From: Streptomyces pseudovenezuelae
GTDB taxonomy: Bacteria > Actinomycetota > Actinomycetes > Streptomycetales > Streptomycetaceae
Assembly (NCBI RefSeq): GCF_001513955.1
Contig: NZ_KQ948152.1
Coordinates: forward strand, 186,001-250,000
Length of the DNA: 64,000 bases
Reading direction: 5' to 3'
Positions 9,601 through 18,487 of this stretch are shown in pieces. A program made the position numbers and the translations under genes. A model generated the notes under the pieces. It saw only the letters and a list, made by a program, of their open reading frames with translations. It made no database searches and had not been told where the DNA came from. How positions within the stretch are numbered: the first letter of the stretch is position 1; every line of letters starts with the position of its first letter.

Positions 9601-10128
9601 CTGATCATCCTGGACCAGGAGGGCAACGAGCGCACCCGCTTCACCTTCCCGCGCCAGCGCCGCGGCCGCCGCCTGTGCCTCGCCGACTTCTTCCGCCCCG
9701 AGGAGTCGGGGGAGACCGACGTGGTCGGCCTCCAGGTCGTCACCGTAGGCTCGCGGATCGGCGAGCAGACCGCCAAGCTCTTCGAGGCCAACGCCTACCG
9801 GGACTACCTCGAACTGCACGGCCTGTCCGTCCAGCTGGCCGAGGCGCTCGCCGAGTACTGGCACGCGCGCGTGCGTTCCGAGCTCGGCTTCTCGGGCGAG
9901 GACCCGGCCGACGTCGAAGACATGTTCGCCCTGAAGTACCGGGGCGCCCGCTTCTCCCTCGGCTACGGCGCCTGCCCGAACCTGGAGGACCGCGCCAAGA
10001 TCGCCGACCTGCTCCGGCCCGAGCGCATCGGCGTCCAGCTGAGCGAGGAGTTCCAGCTCCACCCCGAGCAGTCCACCGACGCGATCGTCATCCACCACCC
10101 GGAGGCGAAGTACTTCAACGCCCGCTGA
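6607..10128 (+). CDS. metH: Cobalamin-dependent methionine synthase
   Basis: Transfers a methyl group from methyltetrahydrofolate through cobalamin to homocysteine. 1173 residues, full length, four modules in order: homocysteine-binding barrel (zinc Cys in LNCSTGP and [12 protein letters not shown]), pterin-binding barrel from about residue 340 ([23 protein letters not shown]), cobalamin-binding module ([22 protein letters not shown], with the axial His), and the AdoMet reactivation domain at the C-terminus ([21 protein letters not shown]). ATG preceded by GAGGGAGCC. I found no cobalamin riboswitch in the 285-nt leader, which shares the intergenic space with gylR. Confidence 0.97.
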   Translation: [1173 protein letters not shown]

Positions 10129-10190
10129 GCCGCCGAGCGCGGCTCGCCGAGCACACTGATCGGATAAGTCGTACACTGGTCGGTCCACCG

Positions 10191-10223
10191 GCAGGCCGGT
10201 TCCCCTCGTGGGAACCGGCCTGC
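10191..10223. repeat. Perfect 14-bp hairpin between metH and the HAD gene
   Basis: GCAGGCCGGTTCCC and GGGAACCGGCCTGC with a 5-nt loop (CTCGT). It ends only 10 nt before the ribosome-binding site of the next gene, so it could terminate metH transcription or act as an mRNA structure next to the start of the phosphatase gene. Confidence 0.7.
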
Positions 10224-10246
10224 GCGTCCCTCAAGGAGGTACGTGG

Positions 10247-10945
10247 ATGACCAGCACGGTCCCCGCGCCATTGACCCGTACGGCAGACGGCTCCGCCCTT
10301 CAGGCCGTCCTCCTCGACATGGACGGCACCCTGGTGGACACCGAGGGCTTCTGGTGGGACGTCGAGGTCGAGGTCTTCGCCGGCCTCGGGCACACCCTCG
10401 ACGACTCCTGGCGCCATGTCGTGGTCGGCGGTCCCATGACCCGCAGCGCCGGGTTCCTGATCGAGGCCACCGGCGCCGACATCGCCCTCCCCGAGCTCAC
10501 CGTCCTGCTCAACCAGGGCTTCGAGGACCGTATCGGCCGCTCCCTGCCCCTGATGCCCGGCGCCACCCGGCTGCTGGCCGAACTGTCCGCGCACCGCATC
10601 CCCACCGCCCTGGTCTCCGCCTCGCACCGGCGCATCATCGACCGGGTCCTCGACTCCCTCGGCCCCCGGCACTTCGCCCTCACGGTCGCCGGCGACGAGG
10701 TGCCGCGCACCAAGCCACACCCCGACCCGTATCTGTTCGCCGCCGCCGGCCTCAGCGCGGACCCGGCCAGATGCGCCGTCGTCGAGGACACCGCGACCGG
10801 TGTCGCCGCCGCCGAGGCCGCCGGCTGCCAGGTCGTGGCCGTGCCCTCCGTGGCCCCCATCCCCCCGGCCCCCGGACGCACGGTGGTCGGATCCCTCGAA
10901 GAGGTCGACCTGCCATTTCTGCGCGGCCTGATCGCTCTTCGATGA
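10247..10945 (+). CDS. HAD-superfamily phosphatase
   Basis: 232-residue haloacid-dehalogenase-type hydrolase of the phosphoglycolate/beta-phosphoglucomutase group. Motif I is DMDGTLVDTEGFW near residue 25 (nucleophile and acid/base Asp), motif II has the Ser in ALVSASH, motif III/IV are KPHPDPYLFAAAGL and VVEDTATGVAAAEAAG. The cap domain lies between motifs I and II. Substrate unknown. I take ATG 10247, behind a strong AAGGAGG, rather than an in-frame upstream codon that lies inside a hairpin. It follows metH by 118 nt; a functional link is not evident. Confidence 0.92.
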   Translation: MTSTVPAPLTRTADGSALQAVLLDMDGTLVDTEGFWWDVEVEVFAGLGHTLDDSWRHVVVGGPMTRSAGFLIEATGADIALPELTVLLNQGFEDRIGRSLPLMPGATRLLAELSAHRIPTALVSASHRRIIDRVLDSLGPRHFALTVAGDEVPRTKPHPDPYLFAAAGLSADPARCAVVEDTATGVAAAEAAGCQVVAVPSVAPIPPAPGRTVVGSLEEVDLPFLRGLIALR

Positions 10946-11379
10946 CGGAAATGCCTCGGGTGTTCACCCAGCGTGCGGAACGGATAGCGAGGTAATTCCC
11001 CAGGGCCCTGTCGCAGGAATTCGAAGCGCGCCGGACGGCCGAATTCCGACCGGTCCGCGCCCCCTGCGGGTGTGAGGTTCTTCACTCGACGGGCCCTCGA
11101 CAGGCGGACCGGGCTGTGCCGAACGCCCCGCTTCGAGCGGCCCGGGCGCGCCCATGTGTCCCGATTGATGAAACCCTGCACCAATCCTTCCCCCAACGGG
11201 CCTTCGGTGCGTCCGCACCCGGTTTCGCTGTGTGATGGAAGCCCAACTCCCGTGACTGCGAACCCTCCTGCAGGTGCGGACTAATCTCCTGGTGAGAACA
11301 TCGCCCTAACCCCGTGATCCGCCGCGCCAACCCCTGCATGCCGGGTACACGGACTGAACAGCTGTGGAGAAACTCGAGC
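10946..11379 (+). other. 434-nt intergenic leader before the first binding protein
   Basis: No convincing coding sequence. It contains several short GC-rich hairpins, for example GGTGCGTCCGCACC at 11205-11218, and a lower-GC stretch near 11280-11310. I compared it by eye with cobalamin, TPP, FMN, SAM and c-di-AMP riboswitch cores and recognised none. It may be a long 5' leader. Confidence 0.4.
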
Positions 11380-12984
11380 ATGAACCGCAAGACTTTGGTG
11401 CTGCCGGCCGTCATAGGTCTGCTCGCGCCGGTGCTCGCCGCCTGCGGCGGGTCCGACAGCGGCAGCGGCGGGGGCGACCCGATCGGGGTCGGCACCACGG
11501 ACCGGTTCACCGCCACGAAGGACGCTCCCGCGCCGCTCGACCCCGCCTTCGCCTACGACGTCGGCACCTGGAACGTCCTGCGCCAGACCGTGCAGACCCT
11601 GATGATCCAGCCCAAGGGCGACGGCGAGCCCGTGCCCGAGGCGGCCCAGTCCTGCGGCTTCAGCGACAGCGGCAACGAACGCTACGTCTGCACCCTGCGC
11701 GACGGCCTGAAGTTCGCCAACGGCGACGCCGTCACCGCGGCCGACGTGAAGTACTCCATCGACCGCGCCCGCGCCATCAAGGCCGACTCCGGCGTCTTCG
11801 CCCTGCTCTCCACCATCGACACCGTCGAGACCAAGGGCGACCGCGAGGTCATCTTCCACCTCAAGACCGCCGACGCCACCTTCCCGTACAAGCTGTCGAC
11901 CCCGGTCGCCGGCATCGTCAACCCCGACGACTACGAGAAGAACAAGCTCCGCGACGGCTTCGACGTCGACGGCTCCGGCCCCTACACGATGAAGGCCGAC
12001 GTCAAGAACAACGTGCTCGTCGACGCCGAGTTCACCAAGAACCCCAACTACAAGGGGTCGTTGACGGTGAACAACGACAAGGTCGAACTGCGCTCCTACG
12101 ACGACGCCGACGCCATGGGCGCCGCCCTCGAAAAAGGCGACATCGACCTCATCACCCGCACCCTGTCGCCCCGGCAGATCCAGAAGCTGTCCAACGAGTC
12201 CGGCGGGAGCGTCGACCTCGTCGAGATGGCCGGCCTGGAGATCCGCTACCTCGCCTTCAACACCAACGCGCCGACCGTGAAGTCCCGTGCCGTGCGCCAG
12301 GCGATGGCCCAGCTCATCAACCGCAGCGAACTCGTCTCCAAGGTCTACGGCACCCAGGCCGAGCCGCTGTTCTCGCTGGTCCCGGCCACCATCACCGGAC
12401 ACTCCAACTCCTTCTTCAACCGGTACGGCGACCCGAGCGTCACCAAGGCCAAGTCCCTGCTCGCGCAGGCCGACATCACCACTCCGGTGAAGCTGACCCT
12501 CCACTACACGACCGACCACTACGGCTCGGGCACCAAGGAGGAGTTCGAGGACCTGCAGAAGCAGCTCAACGCCAGCGGGCTCTTCGACGTCACCATCAAG
12601 GGCGCCCTGTGGGACACCTTCCGCCCGGCCGAGCAGAAGGGCCAGTACGACGTCTACGGCATGGGCTGGTTCCCGGACTTCCCCGACGCGGACAACTACC
12701 TCGCCCCGTTCCTCGACAAGGACAACTTCCTCGGCTCGCCCTACGACAACAGCGAGATCCGCACCACCCTGATCCCGGACTCCCGTCGCGAGGCCGACCG
12801 TCTCGCCGCGTCCGGAAGCCTGACCGAGATCCAGGACATCGTCGCCAGGGACGTCCCGGTGCTGCCGCTGTGGCAGGGCAAGCAGTACGTCGCCGCACGC
12901 GACGACGTCACCGGCACCGCCTACGCGCTCAACTCCTCCTCGACGCTGCAGCTGTGGGAACTCGGCAAGGGCGTGAGCGGCTGA
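11380..12984 (+). CDS. Peptide/nickel-type ABC transporter substrate-binding lipoprotein
   Basis: 534-residue family-5 extracellular solute-binding protein. An N-terminal signal with lipobox LAAC (Cys about residue 22) would anchor it to the outer face of the membrane. The body shows the family pattern: PKGDGEPVPEAAQSC, a LRDGLKFANGDAVTAADVKYSIDRA segment typical of SBP_bac_5, and a C-terminal VPVLPLWQGKQY. The ATG at 11380 is chosen because it begins the signal peptide. It is followed 113 nt later by a paralogue, and no permease or ATPase gene is beside either, so both must use a transporter encoded elsewhere. Ligand unknown (oligopeptide likely). Confidence 0.92.
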   Translation: MNRKTLVLPAVIGLLAPVLAACGGSDSGSGGGDPIGVGTTDRFTATKDAPAPLDPAFAYDVGTWNVLRQTVQTLMIQPKGDGEPVPEAAQSCGFSDSGNERYVCTLRDGLKFANGDAVTAADVKYSIDRARAIKADSGVFALLSTIDTVETKGDREVIFHLKTADATFPYKLSTPVAGIVNPDDYEKNKLRDGFDVDGSGPYTMKADVKNNVLVDAEFTKNPNYKGSLTVNNDKVELRSYDDADAMGAALEKGDIDLITRTLSPRQIQKLSNESGGSVDLVEMAGLEIRYLAFNTNAPTVKSRAVRQAMAQLINRSELVSKVYGTQAEPLFSLVPATITGHSNSFFNRYGDPSVTKAKSLLAQADITTPVKLTLHYTTDHYGSGTKEEFEDLQKQLNASGLFDVTIKGALWDTFRPAEQKGQYDVYGMGWFPDFPDADNYLAPFLDKDNFLGSPYDNSEIRTTLIPDSRREADRLAASGSLTEIQDIVARDVPVLPLWQGKQYVAARDDVTGTAYALNSSSTLQLWELGKGVSG

Positions 12985-13097
12985 CCGGCCGCTCTGCCGA
13001 GGCGTGAGCGGCTGACCACCGGCCGACGCCTCCTTCGCCCCGGGCCCAGGCGGACGGGCCCGGGATTCCACAAGAATCGACGACAAGGCACTCGCTC

Positions 13098-14678
13098 GTG
13101 AACAAGCGCATCCAGTGGCAGGTCCTGCCCATCGTGGCGGGGCTGGCCTCCGGTCTGCTGACCGGCTGCGGCACGGAGTCGGGGGGCTCCGGGTCCGACG
13201 GCTCCTCCGTGGTCATGGGGATGTCCGACGACGTCCTCGCCACCGACCCGGCCTCCGGTTACGACCCTGGCTCCTGGCTGTTGTTCAACAACGTCTTCCA
13301 GTCGCTGCTCAGCTTCCCCAAGGGCGGCACGGAGCCGGAGCCGGACGCCGCGAAGAGCTGCGAGTTCACCGACAGCAAGACCCGGGTGTACGAGTGCACC
13401 CTCAAGGACGGCCTCAAGTTCAGCAACGGTGATTCGCTCACCTCCGAGGACGTCAAGTTCTCCTTCGACCGCATGCTGAAGATCAACGACGACGCCGGTC
13501 CCGCGATCATGTTCCCGATGCTCGACCAGGTCGAGACCCCGGACGAGAAGACCGTCGTCTTCCGGCTGAACACCCCGGACGCGACCTTCCCCAGCAAGAT
13601 CGCCTCCGGTGCCGGATCCATCGTCGACCACGCCCAGTACGACGCCGACGGCCTGCGCGAGGACGGCAAGGCGTTCGGCTCCGGCCCGTACCAGCTCGAC
13701 TCGTTCGACGACGACCAGGCCGTGTTCTCCGTCAACGAGAACTACAAGGGCACCGCCGAGCCCCAGAACTCCGGCGTCACGCTGAAGTTCTTCCACGGCG
13801 ACCAGGCCGCCCTGAAGACCGCCCTGACCGGCGACAAGGTCGACCTCGCCTACCGCGGTCTGAGCGCGGGCGACATCGCCGACATCGAGAAGGCCTCACC
13901 CGACTCCGGCGTCGAGGTCGTCGAGGGCACCAGCGCCGAGGTCCAGCACCTCGTCTTCAACATGAACGACCCGGTCACGGGCCGGCTCGGCGTCCGCAAG
14001 GCGATGGCCTACCTGCTCGACCGCGAGGCCCTCATCCACGACGTCTACCAGGGCACCGCGACCCCGCTCTACTCGATCATCCCGGCCGGTATCGCGGGCC
14101 ACAACACCGCCTTCTTCGACACCTACGGCGCCCAGCCCTCCAAGGCCAAGGCCGCCGCAGCCCTCGACGACGAGGGCATCACCGGCAAGGTGAAGCTGAC
14201 CCTGTGGTCGACCCCGTCACGCTACGGCCCGGCCACCGGCCAGGAACTCAAGACGATCGCCCGGCAGCTCAACGCCAGCGGACTGTTCGACGCCGACGTC
14301 AAGTCCGTGGCCTTCGACCAGTACGAGAAGGACATCGCCGCCGGCAAGTACGGCGTCTACGTCAAGGGCTGGGTGCCCGACTACCCGGACGCCGACAACT
14401 TCACGGCCCCCTTCTTCGGCAAGGGCAACGTGCTGGACAACAACTACAGCAACAACAAGATCACCGGCTCGCTCATCCCCGAGACCGCCTCCCAGCCGGA
14501 CCGCGCCGCGACGGACGAACACTTCGGCACCCTCCAGAACCTCGTCGCCGAGGACGTTCCCGTCCTGCCGGTCTGGCAGGCCAAGCAGTACGCCGTCGTC
14601 CGGGACGACGTCTACGGCCTGGAGTACTGCCTCGACGCCTCCACGGTGTTCCGCTTCTGGGAGCTCAGCAAGGGCTGA
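13098..14678 (+). CDS. Second substrate-binding lipoprotein, paralogue of the preceding gene
   Basis: 526 residues, GTG start, lipoprotein signal with lipobox LTGC (Cys about residue 24). It keeps the same family-5 framework as the upstream gene (LKDGLKFSNGDSLTSEDVKFSFDRM; GWVPDYPDADNF; VPVLPVWQAKQY), so the pair arose by tandem duplication, but similarity is patchy and ligands may differ. The Asp/Glu/Gly-rich linker after the Cys is short. Probably co-transcribed with the first; a strong terminator follows at 14724-14760. No permease genes adjoin. Confidence 0.92.
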   Translation: MNKRIQWQVLPIVAGLASGLLTGCGTESGGSGSDGSSVVMGMSDDVLATDPASGYDPGSWLLFNNVFQSLLSFPKGGTEPEPDAAKSCEFTDSKTRVYECTLKDGLKFSNGDSLTSEDVKFSFDRMLKINDDAGPAIMFPMLDQVETPDEKTVVFRLNTPDATFPSKIASGAGSIVDHAQYDADGLREDGKAFGSGPYQLDSFDDDQAVFSVNENYKGTAEPQNSGVTLKFFHGDQAALKTALTGDKVDLAYRGLSAGDIADIEKASPDSGVEVVEGTSAEVQHLVFNMNDPVTGRLGVRKAMAYLLDREALIHDVYQGTATPLYSIIPAGIAGHNTAFFDTYGAQPSKAKAAAALDDEGITGKVKLTLWSTPSRYGPATGQELKTIARQLNASGLFDADVKSVAFDQYEKDIAAGKYGVYVKGWVPDYPDADNFTAPFFGKGNVLDNNYSNNKITGSLIPETASQPDRAATDEHFGTLQNLVAEDVPVLPVWQAKQYAVVRDDVYGLEYCLDASTVFRFWELSKG

Positions 14679-14723
14679 TCCGACGGCTCGACGGCGAGCG
14701 TCGATCCGGCGGCCGCACACACG

Positions 14724-14760
14724 AAGAGGGCGCCCCCCGTCAGGTGGGGGACGCCCTCTT
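14724..14760. terminator. Bidirectional terminator
   Basis: AAGAGGGCG and CGCCCTCTT, extended by C/G pairs inside, form a stable stem between the convergent binding-protein gene and LuxR gene. Confidence 0.8.
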
Positions 14761-14791
14761 CGCTCCTGTACCGCTATTGCTGCTACTGCTG

Positions 14792-15463
14792 CTATTGCGC
14801 GCCGGGACGCACCAGACCGCTCTCGTACGCGTACACCGCGGCCTGCACCCGGTCCCGCAGCCCCAGCTTGGTCAGCACATGACCGACATGCGTCTTCACG
14901 GTGGTCTCGCTGACGAACAGATCCGCGGCGATCTCCGCGTTCGACAGCCCGCGCGCCACCAGCTTCAGCACCTCGACCTCGCGGTCGGTGAGCGTGTGCA
15001 GGGTGTCCGGCACCGGCTCGTCACCGGACGGCAGATGCGTGGCGTACTTGTCGAGCAGTCGGCGGGTGATGCTCGGCGCGAGCATCGCCTCGCCCGCGGC
15101 CACCACCCGGATCGCCTGCACGAGCTCGTTGGCCGGGGCGTCCTTGAGCAGGAACCCGCTGGCCCCCGCCCGCAGCGCCTCCACCACGTACTCGTCGAGG
15201 TCGAAGGTGGTCAGCACCAGCACCTTGGCCGGTCCGTCCCGCCCGGGACCGGTGATCTGCCGGGTCGCCTCCACACCGTCCATCCGCGGCATACGGATGT
15301 CCATCAACACCACGTCGGGCTGCAGCGCCCGCACCTGGTCGATGGCCTGAAGGCCGTCTCCGGCCTCGCCCACCACCGCCAGGTCCTGCTCGGCCTCCAG
15401 AATCATCCGGAACCCGGTACGCAGCAGCGGCTGGTCGTCGACCAGTAGGACGCGGATGGCCAC
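14792..15463 (-). CDS. NarL/LuxR-type response regulator, no adjacent kinase
   Basis: 223 residues. Receiver domain 1-120 with the acidic pocket (LLVDDQ), phosphoacceptor Asp in VVLMDIRMPRMDG at about residue 54, Thr in VLVLTTFD and Lys in FLLKDA; LuxR helix-turn-helix at about 150-210 (LTDREVEVLKLVARGLSNAEIAADLFVSETTVKTH). All phosphorylation residues are present, so it should be a genuine response regulator, but no histidine kinase gene lies near. GTG 15463 is preceded by AAGGAGA. It begins 14 nt after the RecB-family nuclease stop codon, so the two are probably one transcript driven by the DNA-damage-type promoter at 16692-16714. Confidence 0.92.
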   Translation of the reverse strand: MAIRVLLVDDQPLLRTGFRMILEAEQDLAVVGEAGDGLQAIDQVRALQPDVVLMDIRMPRMDGVEATRQITGPGRDGPAKVLVLTTFDLDEYVVEALRAGASGFLLKDAPANELVQAIRVVAAGEAMLAPSITRRLLDKYATHLPSGDEPVPDTLHTLTDREVEVLKLVARGLSNAEIAADLFVSETTVKTHVGHVLTKLGLRDRVQAAVYAYESGLVRPGAQ

Positions 15464-15477
15464 GTGAGTCTCCTTCG

Positions 15478-16683
<1,206 letters not shown>

Positions 16684-16691
16684 GACCACAG

Positions 16692-16714
16692 ACCATACGG
16701 CCCGCCACTGACAG
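16692..16714 (-). promoter_or_regulatory. DNA-damage (RecA-NDp/PafBC-type) promoter of the RecB-family nuclease
   Basis: Minus strand reads CTGTCAGTGGC, six bases, TATGGT. This fits the published actinobacterial motif tTGTCRgtg-N8-TAnnnT except for its first base. The -10 box ends 8 nt before the ATG. Confidence 0.82.
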
Positions 16715-16856
16715 TGACCCATTCGCGGCAGTGACCGCCGTGGTCCCCGAGGAAACACGGGGGTGCCGGGGCGGAACGCGCAGCGACCGCCGCATACCAT
16801 CGACCCGAGACCTTCCGCACGGCAGGCGCGGAAGACGCTTCGAACGAGGGGACATC

Positions 16857-18449
16857 GTGGACGAGAGCGGCGGGAGCGGGCAGCCGCGGTCCGGCACGGA
16901 CCGGCCGACCAAGCCCCACGCAGGGCCCACAGCCCACACCACCGACCCCACGACCCCCGACCCGCACGAGAACGGGAACCCCTCCGCCACCCCGTCCACC
17001 GAGGCCGCGCACGCCGACCGCGCCGGCGACTCCGCACAGCAGCCGGCCGCGGACGACGACGCCACCCAGGACACACCGGCCTCCGACGGCACCGGCACCC
17101 CCGCACCCGCCGAAGTCCCGCCCACCGGGAACGAGACCGGCACCGGGGACGTCGAACACCCGCCCGCCCCCGGGACCGACCCCCGGGCACCCGCCGACCT
17201 GCCACGCCCCGAAGCGCCCCGCGCACCCCACCCCACCGACGACCACCGCACCCTCGCCCACTCCGGAGCCCCCAAGAGCCCGCCGCCCCAGTCCCCCCAG
17301 CCGCGCGGCGGCCTGCTGATGGGCCGCCCCTTCGGCGTGCCCGTCTACGTCGCCCCCAGCTGGTTCCTCGTCGCCGCACTCATCACCTGGGTCTTCGGCG
17401 GCCAACTGGACCGCGTGCTCCCGGAACTCGGCGCCGCCCGCTACCTCGTCTCCCTCTTCTTCGCGGTCGCCTTCTACGCCTCGGTCCTCGTCCACGAGCT
17501 GGCCCACACCGTCGCGGCCCTGCGCTTCAAGCTCCCCGTCCGCCGCATCCAGCTCCAGTTCTTCGGCGGCGTCTCCGAGATCGAGAAGGAGGCCGAGACT
17601 CCCGGCCGGGAGTTCGTGCTGGCCTTCGTCGGCCCGCTGCTCTCCCTGATCCTCGCCGGCCTCTTCTACCTGGCCATGCAGCCCGTCGAACCCGGCACCG
17701 TCCCCGGCGTCCTGCTCGCCGGACTGATGGTCTCCAACCTCATCGTGGCCGCCTTCAACCTCCTGCCCGGCCTCCCCCTCGACGGCGGCCGCATGCTCCG
17801 CGCCGTCGTCTGGAAGATCACCGGCAAGCCCATGAGCGGCACCATCGCCGCCGCCTGGGTCGGCCGCGCCCTCGCCGTCTGCGTCCTCATCGGCCTCCCG
17901 CTGCTCACCCAGTCCGGAGCCCTCGGCTCCTCCGCCGAGGACAACGTCGGCATGGACACCGTGATGGACGCCCTGCTCGCCGCGATCCTCGCCGCGATCA
18001 TCTGGACCGGCGCCGGCAACAGCCTGCGCATGGCCCGCCTGCGCGAACACCTCCCCGACCTGCGCGCCCGCACCCTCACCCGCCGAGCGGTCCCCGTCGA
18101 GACCGACACCCCCCTCTCGGAGGCCCTGCGCCGCGCCAACGACGCCGGCGCCCGCGCCCTGGTCGTCGTCGACCCCGAGGGCACCCCGCTCTCCCTCGTC
18201 CGCGAGGCCGCCATCGTCGGCGTACCCGAACACCGCCGCCCCTGGGTCGCCGTCAGCGGCCTCGCCCAGGACATCACCGACGGCATGCGCGTCTCCGCCG
18301 AACTCGCGGGGGAGGACCTGCTGGACACCCTCCGCGCAACCCCCGCCACCGAATACCTCGTCGTCGAGGACACCGGCGAGATCTACGGCGTCCTGTCCGC
18401 GGCCGACGTGGAGCGCGCCTTCGTGAAGGCCATGGCCAGACCCTCCTAG
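16857..18449 (+). CDS. Site-2 protease-like M50 metalloprotease with CBS domains
   Basis: 530-residue intramembrane zinc protease. Residues 1-150 are Pro/Thr/Ala-rich and probably disordered in the cytoplasm. The membrane region follows (GRPFGVPVYVAPSWFLVAALITWVF); the zinc site HELAH is at residues 213-217 and the third ligand lies in LDGGRM at about residue 309. Residues 415-525 form a CBS pair (VPVETDTPLSEALRRANDAGARALVVV), a nucleotide sensor. Such proteins cleave membrane anti-sigma factors or clear membrane fragments; substrate unknown. The start GTG follows CGAGGGGAC. It begins 170 nt from the divergent nuclease gene and runs into trmI. Confidence 0.93.
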   Translation: MDESGGSGQPRSGTDRPTKPHAGPTAHTTDPTTPDPHENGNPSATPSTEAAHADRAGDSAQQPAADDDATQDTPASDGTGTPAPAEVPPTGNETGTGDVEHPPAPGTDPRAPADLPRPEAPRAPHPTDDHRTLAHSGAPKSPPPQSPQPRGGLLMGRPFGVPVYVAPSWFLVAALITWVFGGQLDRVLPELGAARYLVSLFFAVAFYASVLVHELAHTVAALRFKLPVRRIQLQFFGGVSEIEKEAETPGREFVLAFVGPLLSLILAGLFYLAMQPVEPGTVPGVLLAGLMVSNLIVAAFNLLPGLPLDGGRMLRAVVWKITGKPMSGTIAAAWVGRALAVCVLIGLPLLTQSGALGSSAEDNVGMDTVMDALLAAILAAIIWTGAGNSLRMARLREHLPDLRARTLTRRAVPVETDTPLSEALRRANDAGARALVVVDPEGTPLSLVREAAIVGVPEHRRPWVAVSGLAQDITDGMRVSAELAGEDLLDTLRATPATEYLVVEDTGEIYGVLSAADVERAFVKAMARPS

Positions 18450-18487
18450 TGGTCGGCGGCCCCTCCGCGGACCGGTAGGCTGTTCAC

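Noticed and set aside
8340..10250. Very long Arg/Pro-rich frames overlapping metH on both strands
   Set aside because: Typical shadow frames of GC-rich DNA; no domain, and metH is unambiguous.
14770..14798. GCTATT/GCTGCT-type short repeat after the LuxR gene
   Set aside because: Too short and degenerate to call a functional repeat.
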